Shown here one piece after another: positions 49,271-61,217 of a stretch of DNA of 64,000 nt. The stretch lies in NCBI GenBank assembly GCA_035772735.1, contig JASDFA010000003.1, positions 101,718,501 through 101,782,500 on the forward strand, in the 5' to 3' direction. The notes beneath the pieces are model-generated. The model was not told the DNA's origin. It made no database searches and saw nothing but the letters and a program-made list of their open reading frames with translations. The translations under genes and the position numbers were made by a program. This DNA is from Datura wrightii. Its lineage: Eukaryota; Streptophyta; Magnoliopsida; Solanales; Solanaceae. How positions within the stretch are numbered: the stretch's first letter is position 1; every line of letters begins with the position of its first letter.

Positions 49271-50486
49271 CGTTTTTGGAAAAGAAGAATTAGAAAGAAG
49301 ATGTTATGAATTTCATCACGGGTCACCACTACGAGTAGCACCATTAAGGTACAACCCGTGGAGAGTCCCAGAATTGCACTTTTTTTTCAATACGACTCGC
49401 AGGTACGACTCGTACCACAAGGGTACGATCCATACTACGAGTCGTCTGATGAAGCCCTGATTTTATGTTGTTTTGAATTTTTCCACGACTCAGGTACGAG
49501 CCATAGGTCAATTCCACGAGTTGTAGGAAGGACATTTTCACGCAACTATGTTCAGTTTGGTGGCATAAGTGCTCAGTACGACTCGTAGTGGCATCCTATG
49601 GTCCCTACTGTGCCTCGTACCACTTCAAATTTTCTTTTCTCAGTTTTTTTGCAAGGACTCTTTTTTCAATTTTTAGGGTACTCAGATTTCCCCCAGGTAT
49701 AGGCACATCAATCACTCAATTTAACTCAAGCCCAATCTTCCCCTTTCTTAACCCACTAACTGTAACTCATTTATTTTTAAAAATTCAATTCATCTAGAAT
49801 CTAGCATCTCTTTTGGTCAAAGAAGCACAGTAACAACACCCTGCTCATTGTCTATTCTCAACATCAAATTTCAAGTCAAGTGACTAACTCACAGGGGTTT
49901 TGACACCTTCAAGCTCAATATGTGACTTTATAACAATTTTTAACACAACATACTTGATTGATGCTTCATTAATGGTAGCTACAATCCTAGGGTTTTCGGA
50001 GCTTGAGTCGAGCAACAAGTTTGCTTGATTCTTTGGGTGTTGTTGAGTTACAGGTAGGGGAAGTGAAGTGGAGTCATGCGTTTGAATGCTTGAGTGTGGG
50101 AGAATGGGTTTAGGAGGTTTAAATAGGTAAGGTAAAATTTTAAAAAATTTTGGGCCGAGTGGGGTATTAATGCCAATTTCAACCCGTCACGACTCATAGC
50201 ACGAGTCATAGGAAGATCCTATGGCTCGTCCCTTGGACTCATGGGCAACCTGTTATAGAAAACTTACCTGACGACCTACGAATGCATCCTATGACTCGTA
50301 CCATTGAGATACAATCCATAGGATGACTTGTAGGTCGGGGTTTGGAATTTTTTGTTCTGAACCTCACCACGACTACTGCTACGACTTGTAGGATCTCATT
50401 ATGGGTCGTACTGAGAGCCATAGCAGCTGATGTTTCAGCCTCCTGTTTTCAATTTTCCCTGCACACTGAGCACATATTAGTTCAAT
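49271..50486 (-). other. Inter-ORF region of D with LTR-like words
   Basis: Non-coding. It contains the same palindromic words as the D LTRs: ACGACTCGT at 49405-49413 and 49578-49586, ACGAGTCGT at 49437-49445, and variants at 50185-50420. It lies directly upstream of ORF2, so it may hold promoter elements. Confidence 0.55.
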
Positions 50487-50621
50487 AACTTGGGTCGCCT
50501 CCCAAGAAGCGCTTGATTTAATGTCGTGAAACGACGTAGGTAGGCTGGTTACTCATACTTCACCAATTCACCACTTGGGTTTCCTCCCAAGAAGTGCCCG
50601 ATTTAACGTCGTAGAATGACA
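50487..50621 (-). repeat. Duplicated hairpin motif after D protease
   Basis: Two copies (50487-50540, 50571-50621) of a sequence built on CTTGGGTCGCCTCCCAAG (stem CTTGGG/CCCAAG), each followed by GATTTAA(T/C)GTCGT. From memory, a TTGGGAGGCAACCCAA motif recurs downstream of pol in Athila-type elements; this needs a search. Confidence 0.6.
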
Positions 50622-50637
50622 CAAATCTCTTGACTAC

Positions 50638-53110
50638 TCAGAATTTGTCGAGTGATTCATACTCATCCTCCAGTGCTGAGATCACACTAAATTCCTTGGG
50701 TTGCTTCATTGTCTTGCAGATGTTGAATGTTACCTCCTCTTGATTCAGCCTAAACTTCAATAGGCTAGCTTCTACATCTACTAAAGCTCTCCGGGTCGCA
50801 AGGAATGGTCGCCCCAAAATGATGGGGACCTCATAATCAGCCTCGCAATCCAAAATCACGAAGTCTGCTAGGAATATAAATTTATCTACCTTGACAAGCA
50901 CATCGATAAGGATCCCCACCGGCTTCTTAAATGTTATGTCGGCCATTAGTAGCCGTATGTTGGTCGGTTAGGAGTTCCCAATTCTAACTTCTTGAATACA
51001 GACAAGGGCATCAAATTAATGCTAGCTCCCAGATCACAGAGTGCCCTTGCGAACTCGACATTGCCAATCATACATGGTATAGTGAAAGCACCTGCGTCCT
51101 CCTTTTTCTGTGCTAAGACCCTTGTAACTATGGCACTGCAGTGATGCACAATGTCAATCGGCCCGTAGCTCACAAATCTTTTCTTTGTTACCAGGTCCTT
51201 CATAAACTTTGCATATCCTGGCAATTGCTCTAACGTTCGACCAATGGTATGTTCATATACATTTGCTTAAGCATTGAAAGGAATTTCTGGAACTTACCAT
51301 TCTCCACCTTCTTCTTCATCCTTTGGAGGAATGGTGATGGTGATCGTGGGATAGCTTTCTGCACTTGCATTGGCCCTTGATCCATGACGGGTTCCTTCTC
51401 ACCTCTTGGGGCCTCTTGCAACTCATCAGTCTCTTTCTCAGCACTAGTATCATCATCCTCCATTATGCTCTCTTTCTTCCACTCAACTTCAACTGGAAAC
51501 GTGGGGTCAACTATGGTTTACCACTCCTAGTCATCACCGTCACACAATGTGCATCGTTCTTCGGATTTTGGATAGTGTTGCTAGGTAGTGTACCCTTTTG
51601 TCTAGGGTTCATTGATGCTGACAGTTGCCCAAGTTGGTGTTCAATTTGCTTGATGACGGTAGCATGAGATTCCACCTTTTGACCCATACTTGACAAATCA
51701 CCTCGGATCTCCTTCAGCTGATCGTCGTTGGACCTCACCTTCTTCAACATCTCGACCATCATGCTCTCCAAGTTTGATTTCCCAGCCTCCCCTTCTCGTG
51801 CATTGGGAGGAACATAGAATTTAGCGCAGTCATTGCGATAACCATCATTGCGCCTCCAATCACCTTCGCGCTCACGGCCTCAACTCCTATCTCTGAACCT
51901 GTTTCTATTGTAGTTGTCTCTATACTGGTTCCGACCTTGATTCCCAGAACCTTGGCGTCAATTGTCTTGTCCAGACGCTTGGGCGTTGGTTCGGAAACCC
52001 GCCACCTGGCTATCTAAAAAGTTTGCCTCCTCCTGAGAATCCAAGTGATCAGCTACTTGCTCCCTTCCTTGAGTACCAACTGCATTGACCTATTTGGCTC
52101 CGGCTCCTATAATATGCTTTGTCAGCAAGTCCAATGATGTGCACATGTGATCCAACTCCTGGTCGTGCTCTCCTTCTTTTCTTCATTGGTCTGTAGTCAA
52201 ACCAACAACATTTGTGCCTACCACTGCATCAACATCCCTTGTATGCCAGGCCTGATTTGTCTCAGTCACCCTGTCAAGAATGGTGGCAGCTTGCTCCCAG
52301 GTGTGACTCATCAATGCTCCTCCAGCTACTGTTTCTGCTATAGCCTTGGTGTTATTGTTCAGAGAACTGTAAAAAATTTCAAACAAACTATCATCTATGA
52401 TTTTGTGGTTGGGGCATTAGTCAACTTCTTTTTGAATCTCAACCACGTTTCATGAAGTGCCTCAGTCTTGATCTATCGAAAATTAGAGATCTCATCTTTT
52501 AGCTGCAACATACTGGATGGGGGAAAGAATCTCTCCAAAAAGGCCTATTTAAGCTCCCTCCAGTTGGTTATGGAGTCGTTGGGTAACTCCTATAACCACA
52601 AAGTAGCTTCCCCTGATAGAGAAAAGGGAAGAGTCTGAGCCGTATTGCATCCTGGCTTACTCCGGGCAACCTGTACGCCTTGCATATTCCTACGAAGTTC
52701 ATTAAGTGTAGGTTGGAATCATCCGCTGCATGACCACTAAACACCCCTTTCATATTTAGCAACTAAATCATGGTGCTAGTAATGTCAAATTTGTCCCCAG
52801 CGGGCAATGGTGGTGGAACAATTTCTCCAGTTGGCCCGACTTCATCAATGTCCAGGTAATTATCATGATTAAAGAACTGAGGGGAAAATATATGAGCTCT
52901 ATTGCCCCTCCCTTGTCGACCAGCATTTACCATTTCATCTCTTTCATCTTCTGCATGCTGTAGTGCATCTTGTCGAGCTAGCTTGGCTTGCCTAGCTTCT
53001 TCAGCCATGCGGGCCTCTCTTTGCTCCTGGTTTTCCATGTTACGCAGTGTTCTTTTGATTTCTGGATTTAATGGAACAACGGAATCTCCTCTACTCCGAG
53101 TGCTTGACAT
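50638..53110 (-). pseudogene. gag-protease of element D (Athila type)
   Basis: It starts at 53110 (MSSTRSRGDSVVPLNPEIKR). The Glu/Arg-rich N-terminus is followed by gag pieces at 52762-52568 (GHAADDSNLHLMNFVGICKA) and a heavily broken capsid region (52560-51900). A coiled-coil segment follows (51771-51511; VESHATVIKQIEHQLGQLSA), then a short Glu-rich part (51463-51230). The protease part has MPGYAKFMKDLVTKKR, then ALCDLGASINLMPLSVFKKL (51224-50946), and EVPIILGRPFLATRRALVDV (50946-50638). The active-site triad is D-L-G, where D-[ST]-G is usual. After the stop near 50638 no RT follows. The match to Athila gag and protease is strong by eye. Confidence 0.83.
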
Positions 53111-53217
53111 TCATCGAAGAACAACCTATGGGTATCAAAAACACAAAAATAAATGTAATTAAAGAAATAACCACCAACAAGTCAATTACAAGCTAATAAC
53201 CTAGTTTCAACCGTATT

Positions 53218-53234
53218 CCTCGGCAATGACGCCA
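53218..53234 (-). other. Primer-binding site of D
   Basis: Minus strand TGGCGTCATTGCCGAGG, resembling the Athila-type site (TGGCGCCGTTGCCGGGG, thought to pair with tRNA-Asp). Confidence 0.7.
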
Positions 53235-53239
53235 CTTTT

Positions 53240-54844
53240 TGATAATGCTCAAACCACACCTCTTACCGAAGTGAGAAGCGGACATTGTCAATAAAGAACC
53301 CAACTAGAGGTTGGGTCGATCCCACAGGGAATAGGGAGACTGGATTATAGCCGGTAATTGAACTTTTAAGGTAGTTACTTCAAAATATGGGGATTCTAAA
53401 GAAAATCAATAATAAAAGCACATATCAAAATTCTGATGTTAATTCAATACCAAAGGATAACTAGGGTTTGTGTTCCCCATGGGTTCATAACTACTTTGGG
53501 TATACACTCGTGATTATCACCAATACTTACTTATAGAACTAATAACTTAGGTTCATTCAAATGACCGACCAGTCCCTATTGAATGACTATACTCAATCAC
53601 TCAACCAAGTCTCATGAGCGGTTTTAAACTATCCGTTATCACTAAGTTCCAGATTCAACTATCCCGCGACCACAGCTCAAGTTAATACAATGATTATCAA
53701 AATCAAGGCTCTATTGTAATTCTCTTTTCCTAATATCTACCTCTTCGACCAAAGCAAGTAAAGAATTCGGGCACTTCCTAACGTTGCGCACCGTTAAGAA
53801 ATGTTTAAGCATGAAGAGAATACAATATAAGTGTTTGTATTTGTTTTAAGATCATTTTGTGTAACCCTAGCTTGTTAATTCACCATGGTTCCCACAACCC
53901 TAGCTATGGAGGTTTTAGCCTCTCATCGTTTCAAGGTCGTGATTTGCATTGATGATTAAGAATAAAAATCAATACTTACAATAATGATTGAGAAAAACAC
54001 TTCCTTCAATTACTCTGCAAAATCTTGAAAAATAAGTATCAAGAACAAGATGAATTCAAGAAAAGGTTGATCACAAGTTGAATCAACTCAATTCTCTCTC
54101 TCTCTCTCTCTCTCTCTTACTTGTTTCTCTTTTTTCTATCATTTTCTGATTGTCTACAGAAAAATAAAATCTAAAACGTATTTATACAGATACAAGAATC
54201 CTTTTCCTAGACTAACTGGATGAATTTCCATATCTGGTACCGCTGTCGTCACGAGCCAAGGTATGATCCATAGCAGCTTCCTACGACTCGTAGCTGCCTG
54301 TCGTGCCTTGCACTGTTGAATGAATTTCGGCTAAGTGTTGGATCCAGGTACAATTCGTATCTCCTTCATACGACCCGTACTGAGCTCCTGTAGTTTAATT
54401 CTGAAACTTTGGAATTCTTCTGAAGTTCATTACGATCGTCATGGTATGACACATACCTTCTTCCCACGGGTCGTACATTCCTTCCATAGTAGGAGTCAGC
54501 ACTTGATGCAACTTTTTTGAATTTTGTCACGATTTCTTCATCATGACTCGTACCAGCTTGGTACGATTCGTACTGAGACTCGTACATTGCCTCTTTGCAC
54601 CTTAAGCCTTCTGCAACTTTTCATGGCCCTCAGTACGACTCGTAGGTCTTTCCTACGACTCATACTGTGGTCTGCACATTAAGCCTATTTTGCATCTTTC
54701 AGGCTTTCTTTTTCCATTTTTAGGTCCAACATCAATTCATCTAGCAATCAAGGGAAAAGTGCATTATATCCATATAAACATACCTAAGTTCATGCTATTT
54801 TCTTAGTTTTGAGCATTGAAAGTGCTGTAAATCCACAACACATC
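53240..54844 (-). repeat. 5' LTR of element D
   Basis: TGATAATGCTC...CAACACATCA in plus-strand view. The word array is at 54255-54670 (ACGACTCGT at 54283-54291 and 54635-54643), the TATA box TATAAATA at 54186-54179, and a (CT)n run at 54092-54116 longer than in the 3' copy. Confidence 0.88.
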
Positions 54845-55375
54845 AGGCGGATCCTCTGAGACACCAAATTGAGCCACCTCCTGGCCTTCATAGAATAATG
54901 GGTGCTCTGGATGCCCGTCCTAGTAATACCTCAATTGGTTGAAGCTCTCCGCTCATCCACCACCAAGGTATCCACCAATCATTGCCCGTTTCCATCCACA
55001 TCTCGGGCTTTCAGCTCCTCCTCCGGGGGGTTGAGCAGAAACAGCGCCTCGTTAATAGCAGAAGGGGTGAGAAGAATTTACCTGCCCTGACATAGCCTAC
55101 TGGGTCCCTGCGATTCCATACCACGATTGGGAGGTTGGCATAGAACTCCCTAATCCAAGACGCGTTGACCTTAACCAGGGTCCTCTACTAATTGGCCCCA
55201 GCCTATCTTATGGAGAAGGGCATAAAACTCGGGCGCTTTCTCCTCCAAGTCCTGCATGAAGAACCCCCTCTTATGAAGTAGATCCTTAGCATCCTGCTCA
55301 TTGTGTCGGAGTTAACTAATCATTCATGAAATGAATGTAGTCTTCAATGTGGATGCTGCTGCTAGAGGAAGCCAT
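54845..55375 (-). pseudogene. N-terminal half of the antisense 'plant transposon protein'-like ORF in Z
   Basis: The start codon is at 55375 (MASSSSSIHIEDYIHFMND, then a stop). Further in, shifting frames give APEFYALLHKIGWGQLVED, then ASWIREFYANLPIVVWNRRD, then INEALFLLNPPEEELKARD, and RRWLNLVSQRIR up to the D insertion. REFYAN is a signature seen in both this ORF and D ORF2. The stop in 'GNGQ*LVDTL' is TGA where the family has Trp. It continues at 34617. It lies opposite to the Z LTR strand. Confidence 0.62.
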
Positions 55376-56603
55376 AGTAACAAACCCGTGTTAATAATAA
55401 GCATTAGAGAATGAATGGAAGGACTAAGAAAAAGAAAGGCAGAGGAAATAGGATTTAAAATGGAGTCACTGCCCAAGTGAACCACTGTAGCGGTCACGAG
55501 TCCACTACAACGAGTCCGCCATAGCGGAGAAAGGTCTGCTGTAATGATACAGCGGCAGTGATCATAGTTCCACTACAGTAGACACCATCTTCCCCAGACC
55601 TTTGAACCCATCAATGGAGGTTGAAATTTCAACCTCCGTATTTCTTCAAATTAACTATAGATTGGGCTAGAGGAGCACTTGCCCAAGCGCTAATGACTAT
55701 TTCCTACCTTGATAGGGTATAGATTCAAGCCTGAAGGCTTCGAGGAAGTCAAACCACCACCCTACTCAAACTCTCCTCACTGTCGACCCCATAACCCCAT
55801 AAACCGACCAAAAACACACATAGAACAGTAGAGATCACTTAAGAACGTAAATACAAGCAGCATGCTATGAAAATCTAGCCATGAATTCAAAATGAGAGAA
55901 CCTACCCATATCATCCTTAACTACCCGAAAATGAAGCAAATAGGCAATACAGGGCAGTCATTCACTAGCAAATGAAGTAAAGAAGCCATGAGGGTGAGGA
56001 TTACCTGAGAAATCGAGGAAAATTGCTAGGAGAAGTTGAGAGGAGTGGCACAAAATAGAAGTGAAAAAGTTTAAGAATGAAACTCCAACCTATTAATTTA
56101 TCCTTTAACTGACCCCATTGACCACGTAGCGGGCCTTTTTTTGCTGCGGTGGGACCGCTGTAGCGGGAAACCCACTCGCTGTAGCAGACAGATAAAATAG
56201 TGGTGGTCGCATTCCACCACAGGTCCCCACCATTTAAAAAACAACCGCTTCGAGAATCTTGACAAAGTACCTAGGGCACCCGATCTAGAAATAAGAGTCC
56301 GAAACACCCAAAGGAGGGTAAATTGAGTGATTTGACGCTTGAGCCTTGGTCAAACCCTGACAAAGATCTATAGCTCGGAAAGAAAATAACAGAGCTACGT
56401 GGAAAATTTTACAACATAGTGTAACAAAGGGCCCTGTAACGATCAATCTGGGAACCAAGACACAGAAATCAATAAGTCCTGGTGCCGAGTAGAAGTGGGG
56501 AAAGTTTATGACTGATGTTAGAATCAACTTGGGGTGGATACAAACCCCTACCTCTATATCGTAGTATCATTCGAGGATGAACAGAGTTTTAATTGGTATC
56601 TGA
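55376..56603. other. Z internal region upstream of the antisense ORF
   Basis: Non-coding. It has two clusters of GCTGTAGCGG-type words (55483-55585 and 56125-56200), the same word type as in the Z LTR. Immediately before the 3' LTR is ATTCGAGGATGAAC, a chromovirus 3'-leader phrase, but no clean polypurine tract (it ends TTTTAATTGGTATCTGA). Confidence 0.5.
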
Positions 56604-58617
56604 TGTAATGACCCGCCCGATCGTTATAGCGCCCCGACGAAGCAAGAGCAGGTGAATTTAATTTTTTGAAATTTGAAAACAAAAATTTTTGAGAAACAAA
56701 GGGCACGAGACGAATAAGTTGAATGGGCCGGATCACAATCAGGTGGACCGAGGCACGTGTCCACCGCAGCGGGATGCTTTCCGCCATAGTAGAACCGCTA
56801 CAATGGTAAATGGGATCGCTGCAGAAAGTGACACAGATAAATAGAGAATATACTTTTAGGAAAAAGAAGAAGGGATAGTAGGTGAAGATTCATCCTACAT
56901 GGATAGAATTTTCCACAAGAACTCAAGAAATCGAGGCAAGCATGCAATTGAAAATGTATCGACGATAGCTTGGCGCCTAGGTAGGCTATGGTTTACTCAC
57001 CCTTGGGTTAGACTTTGATTAGTTAAACATATACGTGCATACGATTGATATGCTATTTATGGGTAGGATTGAAACTTAGATAAATTGTTGTCGATTAATT
57101 AACATCAGTGAGATTTTGAGGATGAACGGATTAGAAAAGGGGTAGTGATATCCCCGTAATATGAAAACCTTGGAGAGATATCAATAATAATTGGTCTATG
57201 CTTAAGGGTTTATGTGGGATCGAATCAATTGTATGTAGATTGACATTCTGATGTTGTTGTTAAATATATTTTCCTATGTAGATAATTATAGGGTTGTTCT
57301 TTCAGAACTGAAAACTTGGACGTTTAATCATGAAAATCATATTTAGAAGATGTACTAAGAGAATGAGTAATAGGTTATGATTATTATAGAACGTGAGTTG
57401 AAGCTCATGAATTAGGGCAGTTATAGTTTACATAATGACCTGAATGTGCTGCAATTAATATTGTATTGTTTGGATTGGTGAATATTGTTTGTGTTGATGG
57501 TTGCATTGTGAAAGGTTAATGGTTGAAATAATCTAGCTATGATTCTGCCCTCATTGTGATGGGCAGGATAGAGAACGAGACACTAAATGGGGATGAAACA
57601 ATTCATGGAAGAAGGCTGGTTGTAGTACTGCCCATAGTACAGCTGTAACGGATATCGTACTGCTACAGCGAGACCATTGTGGTGGTAGTAATGTCGTTGC
57701 AGCGGAGCCCAAACCACTGAACGGGCTAAGTTGTAATTCCTTGTAATGTATTATATATATGATATTATTACTATTTCGGTATGAGATTGGGTTCAGAATT
57801 ACGCATGTGATTGTACTCGTTGATTTGTATATATAACTCTTTTCATTTGTGATTTATTGCTTATTGTGCTATGACCCAAGATTGAGGGGCGAGTTGGTAT
57901 TGAACAATGTGTCACTGAGATAATGGATGATATGAAGGATAAATGAGTGATATGATGGTGAATGTAAGGCCTGAGGCCAAAGGTAAAGAACTCGAATGAA
58001 CAAGTTAGTACGATCAGACTATGGACGAGGATTGGATACTTGAGTGGATCATACCCGAGGTGAGCGGTATGAGAGAGTTCACAGATAGGTATGGCTAAAA
58101 GACCATGCAGCTGGGTGTACGAATATGAGTACATAGACAGGTATGATAAAGGACTCATACGGCTGGGTGTACGGTACATGAATTTTTAGAGTCTCCTGTA
58201 GGTCATGTCTGGAACAACAAGCATAAGACCCTCTAACATGTGTGTACAGTGATGTGATGGAGGCGTGTGCCTGGCATATCGCTGATGGATGATTGTGAGA
58301 CATAGAATGTGCAGATATGGTTAATTATACATACGACTGCAGAGACAGAAAGGTATATGTATACAAGTGTGATACAGGATATACTGACATGATTCGAGTT
58401 GAGGTAAGAAACATGTTTGGAGCACCGTATATGGTTATAAGGTCCAGGTATGATATCTTATAGCATTTTTGTGGTATGGAGACAGGTATGTGTATGTACT
58501 TTAATATTTGGAAAGTTGACTCCCTCGATATGTGTTGATCGCTTATTGTGTGTACTTGAATTAGTTAATCTGTATTTGTAATTGAATGTTGTTTTAATTG
58601 ATTTTGTGGGGTACTGA
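56604..58617 (+). repeat. 3' LTR of element Z, first part
   Basis: Collinear with 5545 to about 7615 of the 5' LTR, at markedly lower identity than any other LTR pair here. Cut at 58617 by element F; the rest lies outside the window. Confidence 0.75.
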
Positions 58618-61202
58618 TGTCACACCCCGCCTTGGGGGGTATGACTGTCACCTGGTGCCCTACTAGGACCTGAACTGCTGGACTGCTAAGCCTGGGCACA
58701 TCTGGTGCCTGGCTGACTCTAACTCATATTTCTGGAAACAAAGGGCTATATAACGGCTATAAACACAGCCCCCGACCCATTGGCCTATAGCCTCCTGTAC
58801 CTGTACTAACAGCTGACCAGAAGCATATCAATATAGGGAAACCTATACGGGCCGACAAGGCCACCATGCTGTCTAGTTATCTATAACTCAACCCTGAAGT
58901 ACTGGATAGCTACGTGACCGACAAGGTCACCACTGCTGTTGAACTATGGCCCCACACGGCCAACATAAAAGAAACAGAAGTACTAACAGCTAACAACTGC
59001 ACGGCCTCACATGACCGGCTCATCTGATCACAGGGAAACATATACAGACTGCAAGCCTCTAGGAATAGCAATAGAAATGATCGGGACAGGGCCCCGCCCT
59101 ACCCGTATTATACAACAAAATAAAATGAAATACACCTCTGGAATTCAGTCTCCGGATGACAGGAGCTGAATACTCGATCGCTGACAGGAATCACGTGGTA
59201 TCGCCTGCTCATCTATGAGTACCTGCAGGCAAGTAATGCAGCACCCCACCGGGCGTCAGTATCGCTGGTACTGAGTATGTAAAGCAATAACTGAAAGAAA
59301 TATCAGAAAACAATAATATAAATGATGAAACTGAAGTAGAGAGAAATAGATTAACTGTCTGATAATGTAAGTCATACCTTCTCTCAATTATACTGGAAGG
59401 AGTAGGAGTCATACCTGGAGACGTATCATTCTACTGCTGACCTTCTCGTATCTATCATAACATGACATAACATAACATAGCATAACATAGCACACACAAA
59501 CCTTACCTGGCCCCCATAAGCCGGGAGGTACAACCAGCACAAAATCTATACCCCTACCCCGGTCATCCCATCTCCTACAAACCCTGTAAGCATCCTGCCG
59601 GTCCCCTGGGTATGCACTTGGGCTCGCTGAGCCCCTGACTATAACTGCATCTGAGTCCAGAGGACTCCTGAATCAACACCCCGGGCATATCCGCTCGACG
59701 GGGGTGTATAAGGGCCGACCAAGGCACAATATGGGGAAAACTGGCATCCCATCTTCGTCCCCTGTGGGACGGCATGCCACTCCGTAGAGCGACATATCCT
59801 CGTCCTCTGGCGGATGAGTCGATACAACTATCAACCCTGGGAGGTCATGGATGCTCGGTAGTCCAACCCCAAACAATACAACAGTCTCAACTAGTAATAC
59901 TATCTGCATGTCCCACATACTGAAGCTAACGATAATAAAGTGTTTGTACATACTGCATGCTGAACTAGCGATAGTGATATGTACATATTTAATACATGCT
60001 GAGACTGAACATAGCATATGTACATAAATATAATCTTCTGCCATACTGTACTGAGTCTAATGCTGAACATGATATAGTATTTCTGCTGAAAATTATGCGG
60101 TATACTGAGTTTCTATAGTAACAGGATTTACTATTCCTAATATGCTTTCTAACCTCATTTTAAATTATCATTCTGCTTCTGAGATGTCTTACAGATATTA
60201 GATTGCTTTACTGGGTTTCAACTGAATACGATATTATCCTAACATCCTGTGTCACATCACGTACTAAGCATGCTGTGCAGTTTCTAACACTTGTATTAGA
60301 ATCTATATCGTGCTAGCAAGTCTCGCGCTGATCATATCATGACGTTTCTAATATCGTACCATCATTCATAGTAAACATCATACATGGCTTCTGAATATTC
60401 TACTGGCCTTTAAATTACTGTACTGTACCAAGATTACTAACTTGCCGAGGGAACTAGCTTTACATACCTTATCCTCGAACTATCCATCTGTCGGACGAGG
60501 CTCGGCCGGTACTTCAACTATTTCCTCCCAACTGCATTCATAAATATGTCAATTAATACTAAATACAACTTTATTGTAAAGAGCAACGTCACTTTCAATA
60601 TAGTTTATAGCCTAAACTTAAGCTTATCGAAAGACGGTCGAAAACTCGCTATTTTTCAGAGGTCCAGAAGGGAGAACTATTCACTTCTCAGCTAGGAACA
60701 CATAGACACTAATTTAGAGCAATTCCACTTACCTTAGCTCGGTAGCTCGACGATTCGTCGGCCGTATTTCACGAAACTAAATCTGTAGGAATGCTCTCTG
60801 TTGCTAAATACCTCGGTATCTGAGGTTAATTTGAGTTTGGACAGCGTTTAGCAGCGTAATCGGATGAAAATTATATTACTACTTCGTTCCTTTTTCCCTC
60901 TCTACTGGTTTGCTCTATTTTTCTGGAAATTTATAAGTGTTTTAATCATTTAAAACCGAAGTGGGGCTTTATATACTTGGGCCTGGACAAGGCCAACGTG
61001 TCACGGAGCTAACGCGGAGGCTTCACCTCCGTGACACGCTGCCATCGCGGAGGGGTTCTGCCTCGGCTCCTTCCGCGATGGTTCGACAGGTTTCTCGTCC
61101 GATATTTTCCTGGGCCTTTCTCTAGCACGTATGGCCTTCAAATATGCTTAACCAACGTGCGAATAGGTCATCTAGGTGCCGGGAATCCTACGGGGTATAA
61201 CA
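58618..61202 (-). repeat. 3' LTR of element F
   Basis: Plus-strand view TGTCACACCCC...GGGGTATAACA. It carries the same U3 inverted repeat (CCATCGCGGA / TCCGCGATGG, about 61043-61081), TATA box (about 60968-60976) and GTCC-N6-GGAC hairpin (59757-59770) as C. Confidence 0.92.
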
Positions 61203-61217
61203 TTCCCCCTCCCTTAA
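61203..61217 (-). other. Polypurine tract of F
   Basis: The minus strand reads TTAAGGGAGGGGGAA directly before the LTR. Confidence 0.88.

Larger units (their letters stand above)
34618..54844 (-). mobile_element. Element D: Athila-like retrotransposon lacking RT and integrase, inserted in Z
   Basis: LTRs of about 1.6 kb begin TGATAA(C/T)GCTC and end CAACACAT(T/C)A. Target duplications are GGTGG (34613-34617) and GGCGG (54845-54849), one mismatch. The primer-binding site reads TGGCGTCATTGCCGAGG on the minus strand, close to the Athila-type TGGCGCCGTTGCCGGGG. It carries gag-protease, then a duplicated hairpin motif, then a second ORF. I find no RT, RNase H or integrase. Element E is nested in it near the 3' LTR. 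Confidence 0.82.
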
